64,000 bases of DNA from Roseateles oligotrophus (GTDB lineage Bacteria; Pseudomonadota; Gammaproteobacteria; Burkholderiales; Burkholderiaceae_C), in assembly GCF_025717515.1 (NCBI RefSeq), contig NZ_JAJIRN010000001.1, positions 124,001-188,000 on the forward strand, written 5' to 3'. The number at the start of each line of letters is the position of its first letter. Within the stretch, counting starts at the first letter, position 1. This document shows positions 15,059 to 23,352 of the stretch, in pieces. Below the pieces are notes generated by a model. It ran no database searches. It was not told the DNA's origin and worked only from the letters and a program-made list of their open reading frames with translations. The position numbers were made by a program, and so were the translations under genes.

Positions 15059-16852
15059 CTACCTCATGGTGAAGCTGCGGGAAGGCGAATCGACCGCCAA
15101 TTGACGCATATTGTCCCAGTAAGTGAAGCGGAATTCGACGACATCCCCCTTCTTGAGTCCACCTGCTGCATAGCGACTGCCCGTGCCGTCTTGGCGCAAG
15201 CGCACCGACTGGGTTTCCCCGCCATTGACCGTGTAGTGCACATCCGCCCAGCCTGCCGAGCTGACCGAAAATTCAAGACTGCTAGGGCTGGTCTGCGCGG
15301 ACGCCGTTGAAGCCAAGCCCGCCGGCAACAGCTTCTTCAGCGCCACTTGGGTGGTCTTGAGGCTCGTGCTGCCCGAGTCCCAAATGATGTCGTCGATCGC
15401 CATCTGGAATGAGGTTGTCGGCAAGGCACCATCGACGCTGTAGATTTGGAACATGTCCAACATCGCTTGCAGGGCCACCTTGGGTCCGGCAATTTCAGCG
15501 ACCGGGATGGTGGCCGTACCCCATTCACCATCTCGCAGCAGACCGTAGGCGCTTGTGTTGGCCGGGAAAGTGACCGCGTTCTGATTGGTGAAGTTGTCTT
15601 GAATGCCCACCTTGAAGGCAACGTTGGCCGGGATCTTGATTTTCAGCTTGATCTGCCCGTTGCGAAATCCTGTCATGTCATGCAATTGCTTGGACTGCAC
15701 GCTACCGCCAAACCACTGTCCTGGCGTTACATAACGCCAAGCCAACACGCCGCCGCCCTCAAACGGAGGGATGTCGCCGGCGGCAAGGTTGTTCCAGACG
15801 AAGATGTCGGACGATACGCCCGGCACCTGCTTGTTGTTGACCAGCGTTAAATCTGTGAAGACGCCGAATTTGCCGACTTCGGGCTGGCTCTGCAGGCCGA
15901 GCTTGACCTCGCCCTTGCCGTCCAGCTCGTATATGCGCACATAGTCCACATACATCGTGCCCGGCAGGGGCGCTGTCACCTGGGCCGCCGTTGCGGCGGG
16001 CGTGAAGTTGCCTCCCACGGCCATGTTCAGCAACATGTAGAACGGCGCTTGCAGGGAGGGCGAGTTGACCGCGAGCGGACTCTTGTACATATCGTACTCA
16101 CGCCCGTTGTCGAGTACGCTGAAGCGCATCTGCGACTCCGTCCAGTACAGGCGGTAGGTGACGAAACGGTTCGCCAGTGATCGGCTTGGTGTGTACCAGT
16201 TGCGGGTCTGCCAAGAGGTCGAACCGGCGCAGCTTTCGTTGCCCGGCACGCAGGCGGCTTGCTGGAAGGTGATGACGTTGGAGCCCACAAATTGGTCGGG
16301 CGAAATCGATGGCAATCCGGCCGGGAGCTTGCCGCCCATTTCCATCATGTCGATTTCGCCGTTGCGTGGCCAAACCTGCGGGCTGACGCCCAAGAGCCAT
16401 GCGGCCGGCCACAGCCCGATGCCTACCTGCGGCGTGGCCATGCGGACCTCGATCATTCCGTACTGAACCTGCACCTTGCCGGACGTGTCGAGCTTGCCCG
16501 AGCTGAAGGCGTTGCCGCCGATGTTCTGGCGCAGCGCGGTGATGGCCAGTGCTCGAGTGCCCGGCTCGAATGGCACGTTGGCAATACTGAGATTGTTGGG
16601 GCTATAGAACTGCAGTTCCTGGTTGCCATAACCGCAGAGGTTGATCTGGCAGCCATTGCCGTTTGTTGCGGTCCAGACGCTGGTGTCCAGGCTGGCTGCG
16701 TTGAACTCTTCGGACCAAAGCAGCTTGCCAATGACGGGGCTGGTCACGCTGGCGAAGCTGCCGACATTGCAGCTCAGCAGCGCGCCGCCGAGCAAGGCTT
16801 GCAGCAAGTGGCGCTGTGCCCAAGAGGCTGGTGAGTTTTCTTGGCGATTCAT
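15059..16852 (-). CDS. Secreted GH16 family beta-glucanase (likely laminarinase) with carbohydrate-binding modules
   Basis: Protein of 597 residues with a signal sequence (HLLQALLGGALLSCNVGSFA). The GH16 catalytic domain starts at LLWSEEFN and carries the ExDxxE site GEIDMMEMG, with Glu166, Asp168 and Glu171; an intact second domain half reads VTYRLYWTESQMRF. After about residue 285 a galactose-binding-like beta domain follows (FTDLTLVNN to MAIDDIIWDSG). The last ~80 residues (WADVHYTVNGGE, LKKGDVVEFRFTYWDN) resemble CBM56, a beta-1,3-glucan-binding module. Hydrolysis of laminarin-type beta-1,3-glucan is inferred. Start: the ATG at 16852 has AAGG 9 bases upstream; an ATG at 16861 overlaps the stop of the upstream PEP-CTERM gene as ATGA. 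Either way the genes are coupled. Confidence 0.9.
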   Translation of the reverse strand: MNRQENSPASWAQRHLLQALLGGALLSCNVGSFASVTSPVIGKLLWSEEFNAASLDTSVWTATNGNGCQINLCGYGNQELQFYSPNNLSIANVPFEPGTRALAITALRQNIGGNAFSSGKLDTSGKVQVQYGMIEVRMATPQVGIGLWPAAWLLGVSPQVWPRNGEIDMMEMGGKLPAGLPSISPDQFVGSNVITFQQAACVPGNESCAGSTSWQTRNWYTPSRSLANRFVTYRLYWTESQMRFSVLDNGREYDMYKSPLAVNSPSLQAPFYMLLNMAVGGNFTPAATAAQVTAPLPGTMYVDYVRIYELDGKGEVKLGLQSQPEVGKFGVFTDLTLVNNKQVPGVSSDIFVWNNLAAGDIPPFEGGGVLAWRYVTPGQWFGGSVQSKQLHDMTGFRNGQIKLKIKIPANVAFKVGIQDNFTNQNAVTFPANTSAYGLLRDGEWGTATIPVAEIAGPKVALQAMLDMFQIYSVDGALPTTSFQMAIDDIIWDSGSTSLKTTQVALKKLLPAGLASTASAQTSPSSLEFSVSSAGWADVHYTVNGGETQSVRLRQDGTGSRYAAGGLKKGDVVEFRFTYWDNMRQLAVDSPSRSFTMR

Positions 16853-16857
16853 CGGGT

Positions 16858-17517
16858 TCATCCTTGCGTGCAGGAGTTCAATGGGGCGCCTACCGCTTTG
16901 CGGTTTTGGCGCCGCAGGGCCGTAGCAATCAGCAAGCCTCCGGCCAACATCAGGGCGTAGCTGGCCGGTTCCGGCACGGCGCTGACCGTGATGCGGGCGG
17001 CCGGCAGTCCGATGAATTGGCTGGTTACTTCTTGCCAGGCGCCTGCGTTCGATGTGTAGGCCCAATTGACGGTGGGCACATCGGTGCCGCTTTGCCAGGA
17101 ACCCGAGAAGCCGTTGTCGGCGATGGCCGCCAGCCAGTAGTTGCCGGCGGCCAGCGTCCAAGCTCCGGGCGTAAGCATGGAATTGGCTACCGGGTTGTCC
17201 AGGTGGCTGCTGTAAAGCCATGCGGAGGCGGACGGCACAGCGCCTTGCTTGGCCATGATGCCTACGGTGACTCCGCCCAAGCCATCGATGGACGTGAGAA
17301 TGGATTCGATCGACGTTGCAACACTCAGAGTGAAGGGGATGGCTACGTCTTGGCGGCCCGAGCCGTCTTGGTAAAGCTGTGTCGGCCAGCCTTCGACCGC
17401 ATCGCCGGGGCCGAAGGAGTCCAACACGACGGTGCCTGAGGCATGGACATGAGTAGCCAGTCCGCTCAGCAAGAGCAGGACGGGAATTTTCAAGTGTCCT
17501 TGGATTTCGAATTTCAT
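16858..17517 (-). CDS. PEP-CTERM sorting domain protein, coupled to GH16 gene
   Basis: Secreted protein of 219 residues starting at 17517 behind TCCGGAGA, a good ribosome-binding site. Signal peptide MKFEIQGHLKIPVLLLLSGL. The mature part reads TVVLDSFGPGD and later AAGNYWLAAIADNGFSGSWQ, the choice-of-anchor type beta-sandwich found in many PEP-CTERM proteins. The C-terminus is AVPEPASYALMLAGGLLIA with a basic RRQNRKA tail; the extra ~14 residues after the tail are unusual for this signal. Its stop codon is within ten bases of the GH16 start, so the two are translated from one message. Probable cell-surface or matrix partner of the glucanase. Confidence 0.88.
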   Translation of the reverse strand: MKFEIQGHLKIPVLLLLSGLATHVHASGTVVLDSFGPGDAVEGWPTQLYQDGSGRQDVAIPFTLSVATSIESILTSIDGLGGVTVGIMAKQGAVPSASAWLYSSHLDNPVANSMLTPGAWTLAAGNYWLAAIADNGFSGSWQSGTDVPTVNWAYTSNAGAWQEVTSQFIGLPAARITVSAVPEPASYALMLAGGLLIATALRRQNRKAVGAPLNSCTQG

Positions 17518-17686
17518 ACCGATATCTCCGGAGAAGAGTCCGCAGGCAAGGGGCCAAGGCGGATCAATATTTGCAAGAAGTTGGACGACGTCGAATGAAC
17601 CATCTTGTTGCCGCACAGCAGAGCTATGAGGCCGCAAACCCGGCACAAATTGCCATCGCCGCTTTTCTGCCGCGCAGATTCTCAAA

Positions 17687-17727
17687 TCGCTTCGCCAGCC
17701 CTCGGGGAGAGGGCGGGGGCGAAGCGA
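17687..17727 (-). repeat. Strong two-part hairpin between two PEP-CTERM genes
   Basis: TCGCTTCGCC (17687-17696) pairs perfectly with GGCGAAGCGA (17718-17727). Inside it GCCCTC (17698-17703) pairs with GAGGGC (17709-17714). It lies 15-55 bases after the stop of the upstream gene on the minus strand and has no T-run. It is more likely an mRNA-stabilising or REP-like element than a full terminator. Confidence 0.6.
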
Positions 17728-17741
17728 CAGGTCCGGGGCTC

Positions 17742-18455
17742 CTAGGCGCGACGCCTGCGCGCTGCGGCGCCGAGTATGCCCAGGCCAGCCAGCATCAGGG
17801 CATAGGTCTGCGGCTCCGGCACGGCTGCAGCAATCACGCTCAGATTGATGTCATCGATCAAGACCGCGTTCTGGCGATTGCTGAGCAAAGGGCCGACGGC
17901 TGTGTTCATTTCCAGGAATAGCGCCACCGTACCGGCAGGTATGACGCCGCCTTGGTACGTGATCTGCGACCAATTGCTGGTGCTGAGGCTGTTTTGGAAG
18001 AACTGATTGCCGCTGGTGCCGAGGATGCTGCCGTCAGCACTCAAATATCGCAAGGCGAACAAGACATTGCCTGTTTCGCTCACATCGCCCTTGGCCCAGA
18101 AACTCAAGCTCGGGCTGGTACCGATATTGGCCGCGTCCAGTGCCAACAGACCGCCGTGGTCCATCGAGTTCTGGAACAGGGTCGAGCCACCGAAACCGTT
18201 CGGATTGGTGAGCAGGGCCGAATGTGAGCCGCTGTGAGCATCGGTCGACCACATGGCGGGGTTGCCGGTGGGGGCTGCTAACCAGCCTTGGGCGAAGTAG
18301 GTCGCGTCGCCGGGCGGATTGGCGGCGCTATTGGCCGTTTCAAACCCGCCGTTGGCGAAACCGTTGCTTGTGGCTGCTCCGGCGGCATTGACCAGACCAA
18401 CAGCCAAAGTTGCGAACAAGAGGGGGGCGACCAGGTTCATCTTCAAATTCTTCAT
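17742..18455 (-). CDS. PEP-CTERM sorting domain protein, first gene of GH16 locus
   Basis: Secreted protein of 237 residues starting at 18455 behind AAGGAAGAGAC. Signal peptide MKNLKMNLVAPLLFATLAVG. The mature part begins NGFANGGFETANSAANPPGD and contains WSTDAHSGSHSALLTNPN, FWAKGDVSETGN and a final NAVLIDDINLSV, a typical carbohydrate-binding-like jelly roll. C-terminus AAVPEPQTYALMLAGLGILG then AARRRRA: a full exosortase signal. The frame extends upstream to 18644, but that part covers the operator palindromes and has no start signal, so it is rejected. Expression is likely controlled through the palindromes at 18534-18570, about 80 bases upstream. Confidence 0.9.
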   Translation of the reverse strand: MKNLKMNLVAPLLFATLAVGLVNAAGAATSNGFANGGFETANSAANPPGDATYFAQGWLAAPTGNPAMWSTDAHSGSHSALLTNPNGFGGSTLFQNSMDHGGLLALDAANIGTSPSLSFWAKGDVSETGNVLFALRYLSADGSILGTSGNQFFQNSLSTSNWSQITYQGGVIPAGTVALFLEMNTAVGPLLSNRQNAVLIDDINLSVIAAAVPEPQTYALMLAGLGILGAAARRRRA

Positions 18456-18533
18456 GTCTCTTCCTTGGTTTTTTGGGGGTGGGATTGATTTCCAGAAACG
18501 GGGCAAGGCCGATTCACTGCGGCTGGTCACCCT

Positions 18534-18570
18534 AATCATGAAAGCGGTTTCTGAAAGCGCTTTCATGATT
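18534..18570. promoter_or_regulatory. LacI-family-type double operator
   Basis: TGAAAGCGCTTTCA at 18552-18565 is a perfect 14-bp palindrome of the form recognised by many LacI-family repressors (central CG, TGAAA/TTTCA arms). TGAAAGCGGTTTCT at 18539-18552 is a weaker copy joined to it. As a whole, AATCATGAAAGCG (18534-18546) is a perfect inverted copy of CGCTTTCATGATT (18558-18570). Likely controls the minus-strand PEP-CTERM/GH16 genes. No LacI gene is in the window. Confidence 0.65.
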
Positions 18571-18745
18571 GCCGAACGATATGAGCAAACGAAAAGGCCG
18601 TCCATGTGGAATACCCTTGTATGTGGGAGTCTGGATATTGGCATCGCTCCTTAAGTGGCCCATCTGAGCAAGCTCTGCCGACATTTGGATGGGCCAGTTT
18701 TGGTGTGGTTTTGCAAGCTTGGCGGCACGTAGAACATCATCGGTG

Positions 18746-18757
18746 CCCCCCCCCCCC
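18746..18757. repeat. C12 homopolymer
   Basis: Twelve consecutive C residues in the intergenic region. Such tracts can change length by slippage and are also prone to sequencing error. No gene reads through it. Confidence 0.7.
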
Positions 18758-18839
18758 ATGTCGTCGTTGCAAATCCTCGCGACGCCACTTGGTGTCCCTG
18801 CGGTCTATGCCTAAGCACAGAACCAAATTCATCGGTTTT

Positions 18840-18853
18840 TGAAAGTGCTATCA
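18840..18853. promoter_or_regulatory. Third LacI-type operator-like site
   Basis: TGAAAGTGCTATCA matches the perfect palindrome at 18552-18565 in 12 of 14 positions. It lies 240 bases before the start of the divergent sugar-binding protein gene, so one regulator could act on both sides. Confidence 0.45.
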
Positions 18854-19093
18854 AGAATGCGGCCTTGCATTGGGAGACCCGCAGGCCTGTCGTTTTGCGC
18901 CAGCCCCCCGAGGGGTTGGAGAAACAACTGGGGGTAGGGCGGCGTTCCGCTGATTGAGCGCTGCGGGTTGGTCTGCATGGCTCACCGAAAAGTGGGCTCA
19001 GTTCTCGGCCAGTGCCGTCACTCCGCCGAAATTTGGCAGCGTCAATTGCGTGACAATGGGTTTCTCCCACGTCCGACCAAGGATCCGCCCTGT

Positions 19094-20188
19094 ATGCGAA
19101 CACTGCGCGCCGGCCTGCTAGTCTTGCTGCTGCAATTGGCGGCACCTTGGGCAATCGCCTTGAACGTAGCCTTTGTCAATCCGGGCCGTTCGAACGAGGC
19201 CTTCTGGTTGGCCTCCAGCCAAGCCATGCAGTCCGCCGCCGACAGCCTCGGCATCAGACTGGAAGTTCTCTACGCCGAACGTGAGCCGAAGCGAGCGTTG
19301 GAGATCGCACAGGAGATTGCCCAGCGACCCGCCGCGAAGCGACCCGACTATGTGATCCTGGTCAACGAAAAAGGAACCCTGGTTGAAAGCGCGCAAGCTC
19401 TGGGCGCAGCCGGGATCAAGACCTTTGCCGCCTACAGTGGCCTGCTGCCGCAGGAACGGGCGCAATGGGCGCCGCGCAAGGGCCTGCCGCTGCTGCTGGG
19501 CAGCCTGGAGCCGCGCGCTCGCGATGCCGGCTACCTGACCGCCCGTGCGCTGATTCAGCAAGGTCTGGCCGAGAAACGCCTGGCCGCAGATGGCAAGTTG
19601 CACATGCTGGCGCTGGCCGGTGACCGTTCAACCCCGGTCTCGATTCAGCGCAATGAAGGCCTCCGCCAGGCCCTTGCCGAGAATCCGCAGGTCGAGTTGA
19701 AGGAGCAAGCCTTTGGCGACTGGCGTCGCGATCTGGCCAAGGAGAAGACGCAAGGCCTGCTGCAGCGCTATCCGGAGGCCCAATTGCTCTGGGCCGCCAG
19801 TGATCTGATGGCTTTTGGCGCCCTTGAGGCCCTGGAGTCCCGTGAGCGCAAACCCGGTCGGGACATGCTGGTGTCGGCCATCAACACCTCGACAGAGGCG
19901 ATGCAGGCACGCATAGACGGGCGCTTCGCGGCGCTGGCCGGCGGCCATTTCATGACCGGTGCCTGGGCCTTGGTGATGATTTACGACCATGCCCAAGGCC
20001 GCGACTTCAGCGACGAAGGCCTCGAACTGGAGCGGCCGATGTTCATGCTCTTCAGCAAGCCGGAAGCGACGCGCTTCCTGAGTCGTTTCGAGGGAGGCAT
20101 AGGCAAGCTCGACTTTCGACCCTATAGCAAGCATCTGAATTTAAGGCTGAAGCAATATCAATTCGGGCCGGGTGCCTTGTTGAAATAG
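19094..20188 (+). CDS. Periplasmic sugar-binding protein (Peripla_BP_4 type)
   Basis: Secreted protein of 364 residues. Signal peptide MRTLRAGLLVLLLQLAAPWA precedes ALNVAFVNPGRSNEAFW, the opening of the type I periplasmic-binding fold used for ribose, galactose and similar sugars. Later parts fit the fold: EIAQRPAAKRPDYVILVNEKG, MLALAGDRSTPVSIQRNEGL, LLWAASDLMAFGALEALE and VSAINTSTEAMQARIDGRF. No permease or ATPase gene is adjacent, so it may feed a sensor kinase or a transporter elsewhere. The ATG at 19094 is used because it gives a proper signal peptide; the frame is open back to 18968. It is divergent from the beta-glucanase genes. Confidence 0.85.
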   Translation: MRTLRAGLLVLLLQLAAPWAIALNVAFVNPGRSNEAFWLASSQAMQSAADSLGIRLEVLYAEREPKRALEIAQEIAQRPAAKRPDYVILVNEKGTLVESAQALGAAGIKTFAAYSGLLPQERAQWAPRKGLPLLLGSLEPRARDAGYLTARALIQQGLAEKRLAADGKLHMLALAGDRSTPVSIQRNEGLRQALAENPQVELKEQAFGDWRRDLAKEKTQGLLQRYPEAQLLWAASDLMAFGALEALESRERKPGRDMLVSAINTSTEAMQARIDGRFAALAGGHFMTGAWALVMIYDHAQGRDFSDEGLELERPMFMLFSKPEATRFLSRFEGGIGKLDFRPYSKHLNLRLKQYQFGPGALLK

Positions 20189-20220
20189 GCGATCGTTACC
20201 GAGCAGTCGCACCCGCCACC

Positions 20221-23200
20221 TCACTTGAAATCCCGACTCCGCTCCAGCCCCAGCCGGCCCAAGAGCGGCGTCAAGTCGTCGAAGCTGCGCGCAACAAGAT
20301 GGCGTACGCCGTTTTCATGCTGCCAGACCCCGTGCACGGCCAAGAGCCTTGCGGCGCGCACGACGCGGCGGTGCTCCGCATACACAGCGGGCCAGACGAT
20401 CACCTGCACGCTGCCGCTCTCGTCCTCGAGGCTGATGAAAAGCGTGCCATTGGCGGTCTGCGGGCGCTGGCGCACGGTGACGATGCCGCAGGCATGCGCC
20501 TTGCGGCCGTTCGGCCAATGCTGCAGTTGTTCGGAGTTCTTGAGGCCCAGCTTGGCCAGGCGCGGGCGCAAGAGCTTGAGCGGATGGCTGCGCAGCGTCA
20601 GGCCCAAGGCGGCGTAGTCCCAGATCACTTCTTCGCCTTCGGGCGCGGCCGGCAGGTCCAAGTCCTCATCCGCGCTGAATGAGCCCTGCAACAAGCGCGG
20701 ATGCGCACGCAGCGCCGAGGCCTGCCAGACCTGCTGGCGGCGCTGGCCGGCCAGCGACATCAGCGCATCGGCGGCGGCGAGTTGCTGCATGTCTTGCTGG
20801 TCCAGCTCGGCGCGCAGGGCCAGGTCTTGCGCGTCGCTGAAGGGGTGGGCGCTGCGGGCGGCTTCAATCCGCTCGGCCGCAGCGTTACTGAGCCCCGAAA
20901 TCAGCTGCAGACCCAGGCGCACCGCCGGCTGTTTAAACCCGTCGCGAAGCTCCAGCGTGCTCAGGCGCTCGCTCTCATTGACATCGACCGCACGCACCTC
21001 GATCTGGTGCCGGCGCGCATCCTGCACCAACTGGCTGGGGGTGTAAAAGCCCAGCGGTTGCGAGTTCAGCAAGGCGCATAAAAACGCCGCCGGCTCATGC
21101 CGTTTGACATAACAGGACACATAGGTCAGCAGCGCGAAACTGGCCGCATGGGATTCGGGGAAACCGTAGGATGCAAAGCCCTTGATCTGGCGAAAGATCG
21201 CCTCGGCGAATTCGTCCTGATAGCCGCGCGCGCTCATGCCGGTGAGGATTTTTTCGTGGAAGCGGGCCAGGTCGCCGGGCCGCTTCCAGGCCGCCATTGC
21301 ACGCCGCAACTGATCGGCCTCGCCGGCGCTGAAACCGGCGGCGATCATCGCCACCTGCATCACCTGCTCCTGGAAAATCGGGATGCCGCAGGTGCGCTCC
21401 AGCGCCGCGCGCAACTCGTCCTTCGGATATTTGATCTGTTCGGGTGGCAGCGCGCGGTTCTTCAAATAGGGGTGGACCATGCCGCCGGCAATCGGCCCGG
21501 GGCGCACCAGCGCCACCTCGATCACCAGGTCGTAAAAGCAGCGCGGCTTCAGGCGCGGCAGCATCGACATCTGCGCGCGCGACTCGATCTGGAACACGCC
21601 GATGGTGTCGGCCTTGCAGATCATGTCGTAGGTGGGCACATCGCCTTCGGGGACGTCTTTGATGCCGAAGGGCTTGCCACGCAGGCTGCTGATGAGGTCG
21701 AAGCTGCGTTTGAGCGCGCTCAGCATGCCCAGCGCCAGCACGTCGACCTTCATCAGGCCGAGCGCGTCGATATCGTCCTTGTCCCACTGGATCACCGTGC
21801 GCTCGGCCATGCTGGCGTTCTCGATCGGCACCAGCCGTGACAGCGGCCCCTCGGTCAACACAAAGCCGCCGGGATGCTGGCTGAGGTGGCGCGGCATGCC
21901 CATCAGCTGGCGGCTCAGGCGTACCAGCTGGCGCAGCTGCAAGTCCTGCGGGTCCAGGCCCAGTTCGATCTGCAAAGCTTGCAGGCGCTCATCCGGCAGG
22001 CTTTCCTCGCTCCAGCCGCTGTGGTCTTTGGCGAGCTTTTCGACCAAGGTCTCGTCCAGCCCTAAGGCGCGGCCGACGTCGCGGATCGCGCTGCGCGGCC
22101 GGTAGCTGATGACGACGGCGGTCAGCGCGGCGCGCTCGCGGCCGTATTTGCGGTACAGGTATTGGATGACTTCCTCGCGCCGCTCATGTTCGAAGTCCAC
22201 ATCGATATCGGGCGGCTCATTGCGCTCGCGGCTGATGAAACGCTCGAACAACATGCTGCTGCGCGCCGGGTCCACCTCGGTGATGAACAGGCAAAAGCAG
22301 ACGATGCTGTTGGCGGCCGAGCCACGGCCCTGGCAGAGAATCTTGCGGCCGCGCGCGAAGCGCACGATGTCGGCCACGGTGAGAAAGTAATGCTCGTAGC
22401 CGAGTTCCTTGATCAGGCCCAGCTCATGTTCGATTTGTGCGCGCAGTTTGCTCGTTAACCCATTGGGCCAGCGCCGCGCGGCGCCGGTCTCGGTCAGCGC
22501 GCGCAGATGGTCGGTCGCGGTGCTGCCGGCGGGGATCACCTCGCTGGGGTATTGGTAGCGGATCTCGTCGAGCGAAAAATTGCACATGCCCGCCACCACC
22601 AGGGTCTCGGCCAGCAGCTCGGCCGGGTAGAGCTGGGCCAGGCGCAGGCGGCTGCGCAGATGGCGCTCGGCGTTAGGCTGCAGCTCAAAGCCGCATGCGG
22701 CGATCGGTCTGTTCAGGCGCGTCGCGGTCATCACATCCTGCAGCGGCTTGCGCGAGCGCCGGTGCATATGCACATCACCGCAGGCGACCAAGGGCAGGGC
22801 GGTTTGCTCAGCCAGCGCACGCATCCGCTGCAGCCAGACCTCATCGCCCAGTTCGCGCAGCAACTCGACACCTAACCAGGCGCGGCCCGGCATATGCTGC
22901 AGCAGCCAGCGCGCCGGGGCGAGCAGTTGTGCGTCGCTGGCCTCGCGCGGCAGCAGGGCGATGAACAAACAATCGGCCAAGGCCGCCGGCCGCAATTGCG
23001 ACCAGCGCAGGCAGTACGTGCCCTTGTCGGCGGCGCGGCGCAGCTCGGTGATGAACTGGCAGAGATTGCCATAGCCGTTCAGATGGCGCGCTAGGACCAA
23101 GAGCTTGAACAGGGGTTGGTCGTCCTCGCCTTGAATGCTGAATTCGGCGCCAATGATCAGCTTGAGCTCACATGCTTTTGCGGCAACGTGGGCGCGCACG

Positions 23201-23352
23201 ACGCCGGCCAGCGAGCATTCATCGGTCAGGGCCAAGGCGGCATAACCCTGCGCATGAGCGCGCTCCACCAGCTCGGCCGGCGTCGAGGCGCCGCGCAGAA
23301 AAGTGTAGTTGCTCAAGGCATGCAGCTCGGCATAAGCACTCAAACCGATCAT
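20221..23352 (-). CDS. dnaE2: Error-prone DNA polymerase III alpha subunit DnaE2 (ImuC)
   Basis: Replicative-type but error-prone polymerase of 1043 residues. An N-terminal PHP domain (YAELHALSNYTFLRGAS, ALTDECSLAGVVRAH) leads into the C-family polymerase core: ILCQGRGSAANSIVCF, the catalytic PDIDVDFEHER motif, HLSQHPGGFVLT and IFQEQVMQVAMIAAGFS. The C-terminal OB-fold region reads VTVRQRPQTANGTLFISLEDE. Together with ImuA and ImuB it carries out SOS mutagenic translesion synthesis. Its ATG (23352-23350) shares one base with the imuB stop, so translation is coupled. The frame continues upstream to 23691 only as an out-of-phase overlap with imuB, which is rejected as the start. Confidence 0.96.
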   Translation of the reverse strand: MIGLSAYAELHALSNYTFLRGASTPAELVERAHAQGYAALALTDECSLAGVVRAHVAAKACELKLIIGAEFSIQGEDDQPLFKLLVLARHLNGYGNLCQFITELRRAADKGTYCLRWSQLRPAALADCLFIALLPREASDAQLLAPARWLLQHMPGRAWLGVELLRELGDEVWLQRMRALAEQTALPLVACGDVHMHRRSRKPLQDVMTATRLNRPIAACGFELQPNAERHLRSRLRLAQLYPAELLAETLVVAGMCNFSLDEIRYQYPSEVIPAGSTATDHLRALTETGAARRWPNGLTSKLRAQIEHELGLIKELGYEHYFLTVADIVRFARGRKILCQGRGSAANSIVCFCLFITEVDPARSSMLFERFISRERNEPPDIDVDFEHERREEVIQYLYRKYGRERAALTAVVISYRPRSAIRDVGRALGLDETLVEKLAKDHSGWSEESLPDERLQALQIELGLDPQDLQLRQLVRLSRQLMGMPRHLSQHPGGFVLTEGPLSRLVPIENASMAERTVIQWDKDDIDALGLMKVDVLALGMLSALKRSFDLISSLRGKPFGIKDVPEGDVPTYDMICKADTIGVFQIESRAQMSMLPRLKPRCFYDLVIEVALVRPGPIAGGMVHPYLKNRALPPEQIKYPKDELRAALERTCGIPIFQEQVMQVAMIAAGFSAGEADQLRRAMAAWKRPGDLARFHEKILTGMSARGYQDEFAEAIFRQIKGFASYGFPESHAASFALLTYVSCYVKRHEPAAFLCALLNSQPLGFYTPSQLVQDARRHQIEVRAVDVNESERLSTLELRDGFKQPAVRLGLQLISGLSNAAAERIEAARSAHPFSDAQDLALRAELDQQDMQQLAAADALMSLAGQRRQQVWQASALRAHPRLLQGSFSADEDLDLPAAPEGEEVIWDYAALGLTLRSHPLKLLRPRLAKLGLKNSEQLQHWPNGRKAHACGIVTVRQRPQTANGTLFISLEDESGSVQVIVWPAVYAEHRRVVRAARLLAVHGVWQHENGVRHLVARSFDDLTPLLGRLGLERSRDFK

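Larger units (their letters stand above)
18456..19093. other. 638-bp divergent intergenic region
   Basis: No reading frame here looks coding on either strand. It contains a paired LacI-type operator-like block at 18534-18570, a third similar site at 18840-18853, a 12-base C homopolymer at 18746-18757, and a small hairpin CCAGCCCC/GGGGTTGG at 18900-18919. It separates the PEP-CTERM/GH16 genes from the divergent sugar-binding protein, so it must hold promoters for both. Confidence 0.6.

Noticed and set aside
15059-17557. An 832-codon frame that appears to extend the GH16 gene far upstream
   Set aside because: The extra 5' part overlaps the PEP-CTERM gene in another frame, is rich in Arg/His as in antisense or out-of-frame reading, and the GH16 signal peptide starts at 16852.
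18532-18759. Possible small minus-strand gene across the C12 tract
   Set aside because: It begins MGGGGTDD only because of the homopolymer, has no ribosome-binding site and covers the operator region.
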